A stretch of DNA of 64,000 bases from NCBI GenBank assembly GCA_013398955.1, contig VWPU01017712.1, positions 54,807 through 118,806 of the forward strand, given 5' to 3'. This DNA is from Callaeas wilsoni. Lineage: Eukaryota; Chordata; Aves; Passeriformes; Callaeidae. The notes below the pieces were generated by a model. The model did not search any database. It was not told where the DNA came from and saw only the letters and a program-made list of their open reading frames with translations. A program made the translations under genes and the position numbers. Below are positions 45,001 to 57,000 of the stretch, piece after piece. Positions within the stretch are counted from its first letter, which is position 1. Each line of letters begins with the position of its first letter.

Positions 45001-48000
45001 TCACAGGAAAGGGTTTCTATTTGCAGCACCTACAACTATTTCCAGCCCGGTGTTCTCAGGTGTAAAGCTGAATTCTTCTCTGTTTCAAAGCATAAAAACT
45101 AACAAGGCAAACCCAACGCTTCAAACCCAGCATCAATATAACTTTAATCTGAGCCAACCTAAAAGTTGTAAGTGAATATCTGAAGGGATAAAAGCAAATT
45201 AAAATGGTACCTGTTGGACCTCCTGGACTTACAATTTCTTGCAAGTATACAAGAAAATGAGAGAGTTTGGGATTACTGTGTTAAATATCCCTGGTTAATC
45301 ATGGTGAGGACCATCCCAAAGCCCCAGCTCTCACCTTTATGCTTCCCCCGATGAGATCTGGTGGCTCTTCATCTGTTTCTAAGGCAACGTTGATGGAGGC
45401 AAAGGGGCGACTTGCCATCTGTTGCATCTCACGCAGTAGTTGCTAATTTATTAAACAGAAAAATATTATCATCATATTGTTCTGACACAAAGATGAAAGA
45501 CAAATGTATCTAAAAGGTTTTGCCCAACACAAAGGGATATCAATGAATATGGAAAAGTAACCTCCAGGGGTTTTAACAGCCTTAAGAATACAGATAATGG
45601 TAAATATTCACATTACTACAATTTAACAAGTTATTGGAAGTAAAGCTGAATGCACAATGTGAGCCTGACACGTCTGGGAGGGAAAACAATCTGACTGAGT
45701 CTCCATAAAGCAGTTATTTACTTTTTAAGCTGTTGTTTGTCATCACCTGTCTGATTCCCACTCCACAGGATTTGTGGGAATTATTTTAAAATTAAACTAG
45801 CAGCAGTATGTAACTACTGTAAGAATGAAGTTGCTATTTTTTATAACAGCACCAGAAAAATGCTGTCAGGCTTCTATTGAATAATCCCCTTTTTTTATTG
45901 TTTCCTTGCTGAATACAGAAAATGGCAAACATGTCCTTGTTGCAAAATGTTTTATTAAAATAAAAAACCTTTTCCTGGGCAAATCCCCACAAGCCCTCAT
46001 GACACAAGACATCTTTTTATTGTGCTCTTAAGCACTTCTCAGCATTACAATGCAGCTTCCCATTTTTTAACACACAAAACCTAGACACTTTCTAGCCAGC
46101 TGGGCTGGAAACAGCATTTCAGTTTTAGCTGAGCTGTGTGCACACTTCTTTTTGGCTCCAGCGACTAATCTCTAATAGTGACAAGACAGCCTGTAAGGGG
46201 AGGCAGAAGCCAGAATTCCCTGAAGCAAGGGGTCCAGTGGGACTCGGTGTCTCTACTGAGTAAGGGAAGAGGCAAACACTTTGTACAGCGTGTGAAAACC
46301 CAGCGCTCTTAACCTTAAATGCAGAAACTGCCCAAATCTCTCGTACAGCTTTACACATTTACCATCACTACTTATTACAGCAACACCAGTTATCCTCTAC
46401 TTTTAAGCTGAACTGAGGCATCACCAAATGCTCTCTAGAATTCCCACCATCACCACCTGCATTTTCCCATTAATTCTGGGCAATCTGACATTCCAAACCC
46501 AAACTGATCATTTACAGGACTCAAAAAGTGCTATAGAAAACCACACAAAATGCATTGTGCCCCAAATATCCCCTGTCCAGCACAGCAGAAGGTGAAAGCA
46601 AGGTGCCATTATCCAGCAACATTGTTTGGACAGAACGAATTCACAGAATCACCAAATCCCAGAATGGTTTGAGTTGGAAGGGACCTTAGGGATCACCCAG
46701 TTCCACCCCCTTCCTGGGCTCAGTCCGTTCCTCTGGGGCCACTGCTAGGCCCCGGAGCAGAGCCGGGCCCTCCTCTGCCCCTGTCTGCACACGGGGACAT
46801 CCAGGGCCACCCTGGGACACACTGGGACACCCAGGGACACCCGGGGACACACGGGGACACCCAGGGACACCCGGGGACACACGGGGACACCCAGGGACAC
46901 CCTGGGACACCCAGGGACACACGGGGACACTCAGGGACATACGGGGACACCCAGGGACACCCGGGGACACACGAGGACACCCAGGGCTGAGGGCCCCTCT
47001 CGGCTGGGGCTCCTCTCGAGGCAGAACAGCCTCAGTCCCCTCAGCCTTTCCTGGGCACGGAGATGCTCCAGGCCCTTCCCCATCTCCACAGCCTCCGCTG
47101 GCCCCGCTCCAGGACATCCGTGTCCTCCCTCCTGTCCTGAGGAGGCCAGAGCTGGACACAGCCTCACCAGGGCTGAGCAGAGGGGCAGGATCCCATCCCT
47201 GAGCTGCCAGCACTGCTCTTCCTGATGCCTCCTGGGATCCCCTTGGCCTTCTTGGCCCCAAGACACGCTGCTGGCTCAGGGACAGCTGGCTGTCCACCAG
47301 GACCTGGTGGCTGCTCCTCCCCAGGGGCAAGACCCCTGCATTTGCTCCTGCTGATTTCAGCAGCTTCCTCTCTGCCTGTCTCTCCTGCCTGCCGAGGTCC
47401 ATCGGAAGGGCAGCACCAATCCCTCCTCTGTGTCATCAGGGAACTGCTGCGGAGGCAGCGGCCCCTCATCCAAACCACTGATGAACCAAACAGCACCGGG
47501 CCCAGCACAGAACCTTGGGGCAGGTCACAGAACTAGTGACAGGCCTCCAGCTAGGCCTGTGCCACTAATCATGACCCTCTGTGAGCCTTTTATGGTCTTT
47601 GCCAAATCACCTACAGTTCTGAGACTTTTTCGGTGCAGAAAACTCGAGGACTGTCTCTGTAACTTGGGGGTGCAGGCAAGACATGATGAGGTCAATGCAG
47701 ATAAGCTTGGGGGTGTATGAGCTTCTATGGCTCTCAGTCTAGTTAAAAAACTTGTAAAATATCATTGCCATAAAAGGCATGTGATAAAGTTCTCCTTAAT
47801 TTTTGAAATAAAAAAGAAGAGGGAAAAAAAGGCATTTTGAGCAGATTGTAGATACTGTCACGAAGCAAAAACCCAACAAATCCACACAAATGGAGTGTTC
47901 GTAAGCAAACTTGTGTGTAACTCACACTTGGGTAAAAGGACACGAGGAGTGCTCGGGTATTTAAAGCACACCAGCAGATTGCAGACGAAAGCAAGTGTGA

Positions 48001-51000
48001 AACAGATTGCTGGGTTGTTGTTCCTGTAATTGTCCCCTTCAGCTATCGCAAAGTGCTTTGTTTAATGGCTATAAAATCAATGAACAAGCTGTCCTGATGA
48101 AGATGTCCAAGCGACTGACGAACTAAAAGCTATTAGTTCTTCAAAGGAAGCTATTTTGCTAAAGAAAATGTGCAATTTGGCAACATGACTCCTACTGAAG
48201 TCAAAAGTAGCTTTGAGAATGTAGAATCACAGAATGCTTTGGAATGGAAGGGATCTCAAAGATCATCCCATTCTACCCCTTCCACAGACAGGGACACCTT
48301 CCACTAGCCCAGGCTGCTCCAAGCCCCATCCAAGCTGGCCCTGAACATTTCCAGGGATGGGGCAGCCACAGCTTCTCTGGGCACCCTGTGCCAGGGCTCC
48401 CCACCCTCCCAGCCAGGAATTCCTTCTCACTATCCCATCCATCCCTGCCCTCTGGCAGTGGGAAGCCATTCCCTGTGTCCTGTCCCTCCATCCCTTGTCC
48501 CCAGTCCCTCTCCAGCTCTCCTGGAGCCCCTTCAGGCCCTGCAAGGGGCTCCGAGCTCTCCCTGGAGCCTTCCTTTCTCCAGGGGAACATTCCCAGCTCT
48601 CCCAGCCTGGCTCCAGAGCAGAGGGGCTCCAGCCCTGGAGCAGCTCTGTGTCCCTCTGGATCTCTCCAGCAGCTCCAGGTCCTTGTGCTGTTGGCCTGGG
48701 GCTGGGGCAGCTCTGCAGGTGGGGTCTCACCTGAGCATAAAAATGCTCAAACCAGGTAAAATCAGAGGTCCAGGATGCAACAAAAGCAGCAAATGCATAA
48801 GGGAACCTCCTTTTCCTAACACCGGCTTCTGGTGTAGCACAAGTCATGTTACAAAGTTCCCCCTAAAAATTAGGAATTAATTTAAGAAATAATTGTTCTA
48901 TAACTTGAATGTCACTTTCTCCCTCAAGGCTTGCACCATGTCTGTTTAACCCAGACACATGTCTATCCTTCAATATTTGTTTGGTGTGTCAAAATTTTAA
49001 TTAAAAGGTTTTATGATGCTGTAAGGGAGAAATTGTGACTTTTCCCCAGTCAAGAGGCTGAGCATGGCTTTACAAGTCAGCAGCTGATAACATCTAGATA
49101 CCCCAGAACCTGCCTTTCCCTCACTCCTAATGATGGGCTTCCTGAGATTTCGAATAATGAACCTCAATACTCTGCCCAGCCAACCCTTGTTTTCCAGATG
49201 ACACGATTAATAGGGCAACCCAGGAATATTTTAAATCACTTAGGCCTGAAGAGGATTTTAAAGGCAAAATGTTTTACAGGCTTACAAAGAAACCACATCA
49301 AAAAGCCTGTCCTGGAATACACCTCTGGCCTTTAATATTTAAATAACTGCAAACTGTGGGAATGTGCACAACTTTCAAACTCAATTTGCACTGAGTTTGA
49401 TTTTTTTCCCATATCGCAGAATCATGGAATGCTTTGGGTTGGAAGACACCTTAAAGACCATCTTGTTCCACCCCCTCCTACGTTCCACCTTCCACTAGAC
49501 CAGTTTGCTCCAAGCCCACTCCAACCTGGCCTGGAACCCTTCAAATGAAGTGATTCCTACCAGGAATATTTTAAATTCACACATGTTGAGTAATGGACAA
49601 TCTAAAATGAAGAGTGTGCTACTGAAGGGACAAAAACCTCCTGAGGAAGTGAAGAAAGCCTTGTCAGGCAGTAGTGCAGGCTCTCACAGAGAAGACAAAC
49701 AGCTATTCAGGTTACCAGGTTAATTGACTAATATAACCTACGCCGTGTTTCCTGACAGCAAAAGCCTGGACATTTTATTCCCACCATAAACCAGCCACCA
49801 GGCTCCATATAACCATCCTGCTTATATCCATCTCAGCAACTGCCCCCTGCAGACACTGTTTCATGAGCACAGGGCTCCAGGAGCTTTGGGGATGGGGCTC
49901 TGATATTTTCAGACATGAAATAATGGTGATTTTTCCAGAAGAAAGCGACATATTCTGGATTTTATTTGCTCCTTATGAAGAATGGCCTTAAAAACAAGCT
50001 TATCAAAACAGCAATCTAGAACTCGTAACAAACTCCAGTATCTACGTGAGCAATTTGTCTCAATTTTTTTTGAAGAAGGGAAACACACTAGGAAGGAAAA
50101 CAGTAGGAACTCAAGGAGGAGAGTAGGGAAGTGCTGGCACAGCGTGCCCAGAGCAGCTGTGGCGGACCCTGGATCCCTGGAAGTGTCCCAGGCCAGGCTG
50201 GACAGGGCTTGGAGCAGCCTGGGACAGTGGAAGGTGTCCCTGCCCACAGCAGGTGGGGGAACGAAATGTGCTTTAAGGTCCCTTACAAACCAAACCATTC
50301 TATCATTCTATGATTCCAAACTCCTGGGTGTGTTAAGTGAGCAGCGGGCATGTATGAGCTTTTGTTCTAATGGAGAGTAAAAGCAAAGCAAGCAGGATCC
50401 CACAGGAAGGGGAGAAAATTCCAGCAGACAGGATGTATTCAGGCCAGGCAGCCTGAGCACGTCTGCTGGTATGTCTGGTACCATTAGATCAGCCCACGGT
50501 CCAAGGAGGTGAGCTTCAACAAGGGGAGCCAGAAGAGAATGACGGTCTGATCAACAGTGGATTTTTCCCCAGAAAATCTGTAGCTCTAATTTTTCAAGGT
50601 ATTTCTGAAATTCAGATATTTCTGGACCGACACAGCTTGCTCTTTTTAGAAGTACAGCTACTCTGAGCATCCTGAGGACGTACATTTGGTTTGAGAAGAA
50701 CATTTGTTGAAGACATTCCAACAGAGCAAGCTACACGTTCCTTTACTATGACAGAATCACAGAATCATTAAGGCTGGAAAACCCTCTAAGACCATTGAGT
50801 CCAACCATCAACCCAACACTGCCAAGGCCACCACTAACTCACGTCCCCAAGTGTCACGTCCCCAAGTGTCACATCTGCACAGCTTTTAGATCCCTCCAGG
50901 AATGGGGACTCCACCACTGCCCTGGGCAGCCTGTCCAAGGACTGGAAAGCCCTTTCTGTAAACAAATTTTTCCTTATATCCACCCTAAACCTCTCCTGGC

Positions 51001-54000
51001 ACAGCTTGAGGCCATTTCCTCTCCTCCTGATGAGACAAGTACTATTAGAAGTCATCCTTCAATATTCATATGACAACTTTTAAGGCTGCAATGAATCTTA
51101 GATGGTGCCTCAAAGCTACAGTTATGACCAAGCCCCTGCTGAACTGGCTCTCTGATCCTGGAGTTCTGTACCACCATGAAAAAAATCAAGCTCCACTCTG
51201 CCATAAACAAGCAAAATCACATGCTGTGTTCTCCATGCTGTCCACAGCCAACTTTAAAACCCAGGAGACTCCAAAATCAGCTGTGTGTTCTGAGCCACAT
51301 CCCTGTCAGCACTGCACAGATGAACTGGTCCGTTGGCCTAAAACCCAGAGCCCTCACAAACCACAGCGAGTCTAGAGAGTCCCAGCTCCAGTGTCACAGC
51401 AAGGGAAGAAAGGCAAAGATGGAGGTGATTAGAGGGGTGGAACAGCTACGAGTAAAGGCTGAGTTAGCTGGGGTTGTTCAGACTGGTATTTTGAGCTTAT
51501 TCCTGCAAATCCTTCTGCTTCAAGGGCTCCATTTGAATTCAGCAGGCAGCATGTCCCATTTACGCACAAATAACTATTTCCGTATGCACGTAAACTATCA
51601 ACACCCTGTGTTCAGGCATGAGTAACTTAGCTGGGAGGACACATCCCAGAACTCACCTGTAATGACATCTCCCAGAACTGCAGCTTGCAGGCTGCTGACA
51701 ATCAGTGTGGAAAGGGGACACCACCCTCACTGTGTTCCCAAGGACCTCTGGAGAAGGTTCCAGCCCTGGTGGCAGTGGCAGCTCGATGGATTTTCATGTC
51801 TGCAGGGCCAGCTCTAACAGGTGCTCAGGCCCCATGGAATCATGAAATGGTTTAGGTTGGAAGAGACCATAAAGACCATCTAATTCCAACTCCTGCCATG
51901 GGCAGGAACACCTCCCACTGTCCCAGGCTGCTCCAAGCCCCAGTGTCCAGCCTGGCCTTGAACACTGCCAGGGATCCAGGGGCAGCCACAGCTGCTCTGG
52001 GCACCCTGCGCCAGGGCCTGCTTCACCCTGCCAGGAAACAATTTCTTCCCAATCTCCCATCCATCCCTGCCCTTGACAGTGGGAAGCCATTCCCTGTGTC
52101 CTGTCCCTCCATCCCTTGTCCCCAGTCCCTCTCCAGCTCTCCTGGAGCTCCTTCAGGCCCTGCAAGGGGCTCCGAGCTCTCCCTGAATTTCTCCCTTCTC
52201 CAGGGGAACATTCCCAGCTCTCCTAGCCTGGCTCCAGAGGAGAATTACTGTACATCACTTGGAAGTAACATATAGATCTTGCTGTAGGAATATTTGCTTT
52301 ATGTTATCCTAACCTGGCGACCTTGGCAGAAAGGGAGTTACCTTCCAAAATAAACATTGGCATCAGCAAAAAATAAACATACAAGCCATAAATATTCCAT
52401 GAAGATAAGCCACAAATGTCTCAGAACTAAGTGATTTAAAGCATTTAACTACAATTACACTAACTACCATATAAGTCAACAAACAAACAATTTTCTCTGA
52501 TGCTTTCATCATCACTGAAAATTAAGTTTTTAAGCCCCTAGAGCAGTGCACATATTAATGTTAGCTAATTAGTTTTGTAACTGACTTTGCAGGCTATGTT
52601 GAAAGAGAGAGGAGGAGAGAATTAGTGTTCAAATCCTTCTCAACAGGCATTTCCACACTTCAGAACTATAACAAACCAGAAAGCAAAGCTGCTGGGAACT
52701 TGCCTCATGCTGAAATGACAGAAGATATTTAATCCAGGGTTGATTAAGATAAGCAAGTTATTCATCATAATCATGCCCAGTAGGAGGGCATAGAAATCCT
52801 GACCTTTAATAATAAGAAGAAGATAATTTCTTTCTAAAAGGCAGAAGGATCTAGACCATGCAGATTAAAATATACACCAATACCTGGTAATTACACAATA
52901 GCACAATGAAGCTTTGACTGAGTAGAGCTCTTCTGGAATAATTACACAACACTCCTTCTCTCCCTGATTTTTCCAAATAACTAAATTAGATACCTGTACA
53001 GCTGATGCCTATGATCAGAAAGAGACCTTGGACTTTGAAACAAGAACAGCTTCAGCACACCTGCAGTCGTGGGCTTTTTTAAAACAAGGATGAACTCTCC
53101 TAGAGCTGAGCTTGATAGAATCATAGAATCATGGAAGGGTTTGGGTTGGAAGGGACCTAAAAGCCCTTCCAGTGCCACCCCTGCCAAACAGGAGGTTCGA
53201 TCCAATGGGTTGGTATCCCAAGGATGATACTCGAGCTTCATCTAATTTGATACTCCAGTTTCATCTTTGCTCAAGTTCCCACCAGCTCTTTTTTGGGATA
53301 TAAACCCAACTTAATTCTCTAGCACCAACCCCACTGAAGACTGTGACAAGAGCTCCGTGGTCTGCAGCGCCATGTCTGTGGCTGCCACCCCGATCTGACG
53401 GTGTCCTACATGGAGAGATTAAGGATCCAGCTGGTCAGCTGGAACTGGCCATCCAACTGGCCATCTGCAAGTTCCCCTGAGAAGAGCTCCACTGGGTACA
53501 GAAGTGATAGAAACATGTTCAAACAAAACCAGACCAGCAATTTCCCCCTTAAGTGGGAATCTCCTGTCAACACTAATATTTTGGGATGTTTCTCCTCTTC
53601 AGGGCATCTCTTATTTCTGCTGCAATTTCCTTCAGTTGGTGACCAAAGCCACATGGATCACTGCAGAGCACACAGTGTTTGTATTTCGGAAAAAGCCTCC
53701 TGGCACTATGAGCTGGTTCCCATTCATGGATTTTAAATTAAGGGGGAGCGGAAAGTTAAGATTATTTGATCTGACCTCCTGCCTAGTACGAGTCACTGAA
53801 TTGCACCATGTGATTGACCTAGAAAAGGTCCTTCCAAAAGCACTGATTCTGAGAGCATGTTTCTAAGAATATAAATCATTGGCATTGCCACTCTTGCCAT
53901 TAAAAAGAGGAGAAAACAAAACAGTTCTTGACTTTTTTATCCCCAGTTGCAGACATTGGGTGTTACAGACTGGTGTGGTTTGAAAAGGACCTAAAGTTCA

Positions 54001-57000
54001 TCTAGCTCCAATCCCCTGCCATGGGCAGGGACATACTGTTTAAACTTTTGGCTGATCCTTTAGAAGATCCTCATCCCATCATGAATCTTCTGCAATTCCT
54101 TTCTGCAGCCACTGATTCGAATCACCAAACCTCAGTATGTTCTTCCTTGGAGAAAATGAGGAATTTGTGATGCTTTAAACTCTTGCTTATCTTCCAGATA
54201 ACCAATTAACCTTGCAGTGTTGTTCTCCACCATCTGCAACACCCAAAACATTGCCAAGAGTAGTGTGGACACAGTACTCTAATAACTGGTTACACCTAAT
54301 AGTGACACTGTGCTCTTATTTTACTACTCATGAATGCAGGAAATGGAAATTTACATACAGTTATTAAAACATCACAGCCACAATCACTTCAGTCTATTGT
54401 CCTGGGAACAGCTATTCTGGGAAGTAAACCCACCTTCACTGCATTAAAAAAAAGATACTCAGGCTTATGTTTCCCACTGTAATGAGAGAAATTAGTGTGC
54501 TCACCATGTGACTTGACCTCCTCAGGCACCTGCTGGCTGTGATTTCTCACTCCTCCAATTCTGTTTTTCTCTACACACTACCTCAAACCCAAGCTTAATA
54601 TTTTCTTTTTGCTGACAGACGCCAAATAGTGCTGTCAGTGTTATGGAACAAGAAGGTCTATGTGGCAAATGACTTCTGGGAGCTTGGAGAATACACCAGG
54701 AAACCCTCCAAAGCACCTGGGGCTGCCCAAATCTAGAGACATTTGTTGCCAGACCCTTTTAATATTTCTGCATGAGTTTGATACCAAATCCTTTGGAGCA
54801 GGTCCTGGTCCAAAACACCACTGGAGACTCTAAACAACGATGAAGATCTTGAATCACAGTTAGTTTGAAAATATTCCAAATCTAAAGCTTTTTCTTTGAC
54901 CAAGGATGCCCTTAATCACAGTCTAAGAGAGAAGATCTAAGCAATGAGTGAAATACTAACAGGTGAGAGCAGGAAGGGAAGAAAAGGAAGGCAAGGCAAT
55001 AAATAACACACAGCACACATCCCTCGGAACATCTTTGCTGTAAAAACCACAGCAATCTGCTTGCCTACGTGGTATTCCGTGTACATGGATGTTACAGTGG
55101 AGGATGCCAGTGGAAATAGAAACACTAAGATTTGAATACACTTGGGAGGGAAAAAGGTTTCAGCAACAAGGTCGAGAAGGAGAAGGATCATTCCTGCAGT
55201 AAATCGATACACAAACCCCATCCTGAATAATTTGGTGACTCGCAGAGTAAAAATATTCGGTCTTAGATAGTCTTGGCAAGAAAGGAGGCAAAATACAGAT
55301 CATTTTGTTAAGGGTGAAACTGAGCTCTAGACACCCAAATTTAGTTATCTTTGTAGGTGCTTGCTATTGATACTCCCACCACAGTCCCAAGAGGCACAGG
55401 GAGTGATCCAGCTGACCCTCACCACCCTGGGGCAGTCACGCTCCCTTTGCTGGGAGGGAACTATTCCTTGCTCCAAGTGAACAAAACAAAGCAGACTGAG
55501 GATGAAGAGAAGAGGATTTGGATGCAAAAACAGAACAATAGGACAGAAAATTCCTGACAGCAGATGAGCATATTAAAATTCTAACATTAGGCTCATACTT
55601 TGTGCATTATTCTCTATTACCACCTTGACTCCTTTAACATGTCATTTTCTACAGACAAGACAGAAAGGTTTCCTATCCCTATTTCCTAATGTCATTCACC
55701 TCATTCTAAGCCTCCCATAAAAGCTGCCTTTTTATTTCTATTTTCCCTTTTTGAGATGTCTGAAGATACTCAAGCATGGGGCTCAATGGCAAGGGAATAA
55801 ACACAGTTTACAATCCCATCTCCTGAATGCCTGATATGACACAAATCATTCCCATTTTTACTTCTGGTCAAGTTTTACACTCTGCAAGGCCTGAACTTTT
55901 GCTCAGTGTTCCCAACTCATTTTCCTACAAGCACGCATTGGCTAGGCCGTGCCTGCACACCCAACAGACCCTTCAGCCGGGAGCTGAGACGCATCGACAC
56001 GGACACGTGCAAGCAGCTGGGCAGAGATGTTTTGGTGAAATACAGAAAATGAAAGAAGTCAGGAGAATCTTGTGTATTTTACAAGATTCTGAGGGAGATT
56101 TTTGATTTGTAGCATGCTGCCTTCTCCATAAGGAGCAAAGCAAATTTGGTTTCAACCAAATGATGCTGCTCTGTTGCATTACCCAGCCACACCAAGCACA
56201 GCTGTCTGCCTTCTCCCACCACATCTCCCAAGCAATCCTGGCCGAATAATTTTGACTACTAAACCTGGCAGCACACTCCCTTTTCTGCCCTACGTGTATC
56301 CCAGAACAAGCCTCAGCAATCAGCTTTTCACTCTGCACTGCGGTAAGAACTTGGGCACCTGCAATGCTCCTGCTGGAAGCAGAAGTGATTGACAGCTGGG
56401 AATTCCCTGCACCTTGCATCCCAGTTCACTGGCTTCTGGGTTAAGATTAGAGAACAAGCACAGACTTAGCACACACAACCCGTGGGAAACAGGTGATTGT
56501 AACTTGACTACTGCTAAAAATACAGCCCAAACCAGAGAATTATCTTCCTTCAGGGCTGCAGCATTTTGTAGAATCCTGGAACGGTTTGGGTTGGAAGGGT
56601 TGAAGGTCTTCTAGCTCCAAACCCTGCCATGGGCAGGGACACGTTCCACTAGCCCAGGGTGCTCCAAGCCCCATCCAGCCTGGCCTTGGACACTTCCAGG
56701 GATGGGGCATTGATCATTATTTTTAACTACTAAAGAGACCTTTGCTTGGGTTTATTGAGAATCACTACAAAAAAAAATCCACCTTCAAGCTAAAAAATCA
56801 TCTTAGATAACAAAGTTTTGGGTGGACTTCTGTTTCTGGAGAAAGTCTGTGTTAATATATGCAATTATGGCACGACAAAGATTTTAAAATTGTTTCCTCA
56901 AGATTTACAAGTGTTTCTAACAGAAGATGAATGGAACAGCAGAGATCCACGAATTACGAGATAGAGCCACTAGATAAAAAGAGAGAGCAAGATGAATAAC

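Larger units (their letters stand above)
31633..45334 (-). other. ATRN intron, 13.7 kb
   Basis: This intron contains nine CR1 fragments, a TG/TA microsatellite at 38821-38854 and a CpG-richer patch with two TGACTCA sites at 35387-35462. Between 37.2 and 40.1 kb, and between 40.4 and 42.8 kb, it is AT-rich unique DNA in which I see no gene. Confidence 0.8.

Noticed and set aside
46791..46990. CRISPR-like array
   Set aside because: It is a contiguous 10-bp tandem repeat with no spacers, in a bird genome.
46686..47402. Open frame of 238 codons on minus
   Set aside because: It runs through a CR1 and the decamer minisatellite. The 10-bp period keeps all frames open, and the protein is low-complexity VPGCPRVS repeats.
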